A stretch of DNA of 13,907 nt from a bacterium (GTDB lineage Bacteria; Spirochaetota; Spirochaetia; Treponematales; Rectinemataceae), in NCBI GenBank assembly GCA_021813065.1, contig JAKALZ010000014.1, positions 1 through 13,907 of the forward strand, read 5' to 3'. The notes under the pieces were generated by a model that saw nothing but the letters and a program-made list of their open reading frames with translations, had not been told where the DNA came from and did no database searches. Position numbers and translations under genes: made by a program. Below are positions 13,882 to 13,907 of this stretch, one piece after another (the first letter of the stretch is position 1; each line of letters begins with the position of its first letter).

Positions 13882-13907
13882 TCTTGGTCGAGAGAATCGA
13901 AACGATA

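Overview
The window is about 13.9 kb of bacterial DNA and divides into two parts at about position 5220. The left third (1-5220) is an accessory island rich in nucleotidyltransferase toxin genes and built at the 3' end of a tRNA gene. The right part (5221-13907) looks like ordinary chromosome: a very large secreted hydrolase, two MFS transporters, a PrsW-type membrane protease and a small CGGC-motif protein. There is no ribosomal or other phylogenetic marker. The core genes are moderately GC-rich and the tRNA remnants lack an encoded CCA. An OFA-family transporter and a CGGC protein are common in anaerobes, and a spirochaete- or clostridium-like anaerobe would fit, but this is only a guess.

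Island, left to right. An AbiEii-type toxin gene enters from beyond the left edge (2-859, 5' end missing). Tail to tail with it lies a gene on the minus strand (930-2180) for an uncharacterised protein with an N-terminal helix-turn-helix-like domain and a coiled coil. A divergent promoter region (2181-2306) carrying inverted repeats separates it from a translationally coupled pair: a winged-helix AbiEi-like regulator (2307-3290) and a second, unrelated-looking nucleotidyltransferase (3290-4060). Next comes a copy of the 3' end of a tRNA gene with an intrinsic terminator (4197-4248). A remnant of about 1 kb follows, holding a degraded second copy of the first AbiEii gene (4357-5148). An identical tRNA 3' end follows (5200-5220) with a different intrinsic terminator (5223-5252). 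The simplest reading is successive integration of two related elements at one tRNA gene, with the intact tRNA and any integrase to the left of the window.

Chromosomal part. A 1358-residue secreted protein (5321-9397, minus) joins a serine beta-lactamase-like domain to a DPP-IV/S9 beta-propeller and alpha/beta-hydrolase domain. Both halves keep recognisable catalytic motifs. Divergent from it is an MFS_3/DHA3-type exporter (9546-10826), with a perfect 16-bp palindrome in its upstream region. A minus-strand pair, the CGGC protein (11778-12215) and the PrsW-like protease (10896-11738), is probably one operon. An OFA-type MFS transporter (12460-13881) is divergent from that pair. The spacer between them holds two imperfect 45-48 bp tandem repeats.

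Functionally, the left part looks like a toxin-antitoxin or phage-defence cluster. No pathway clearly links the genes on the right.
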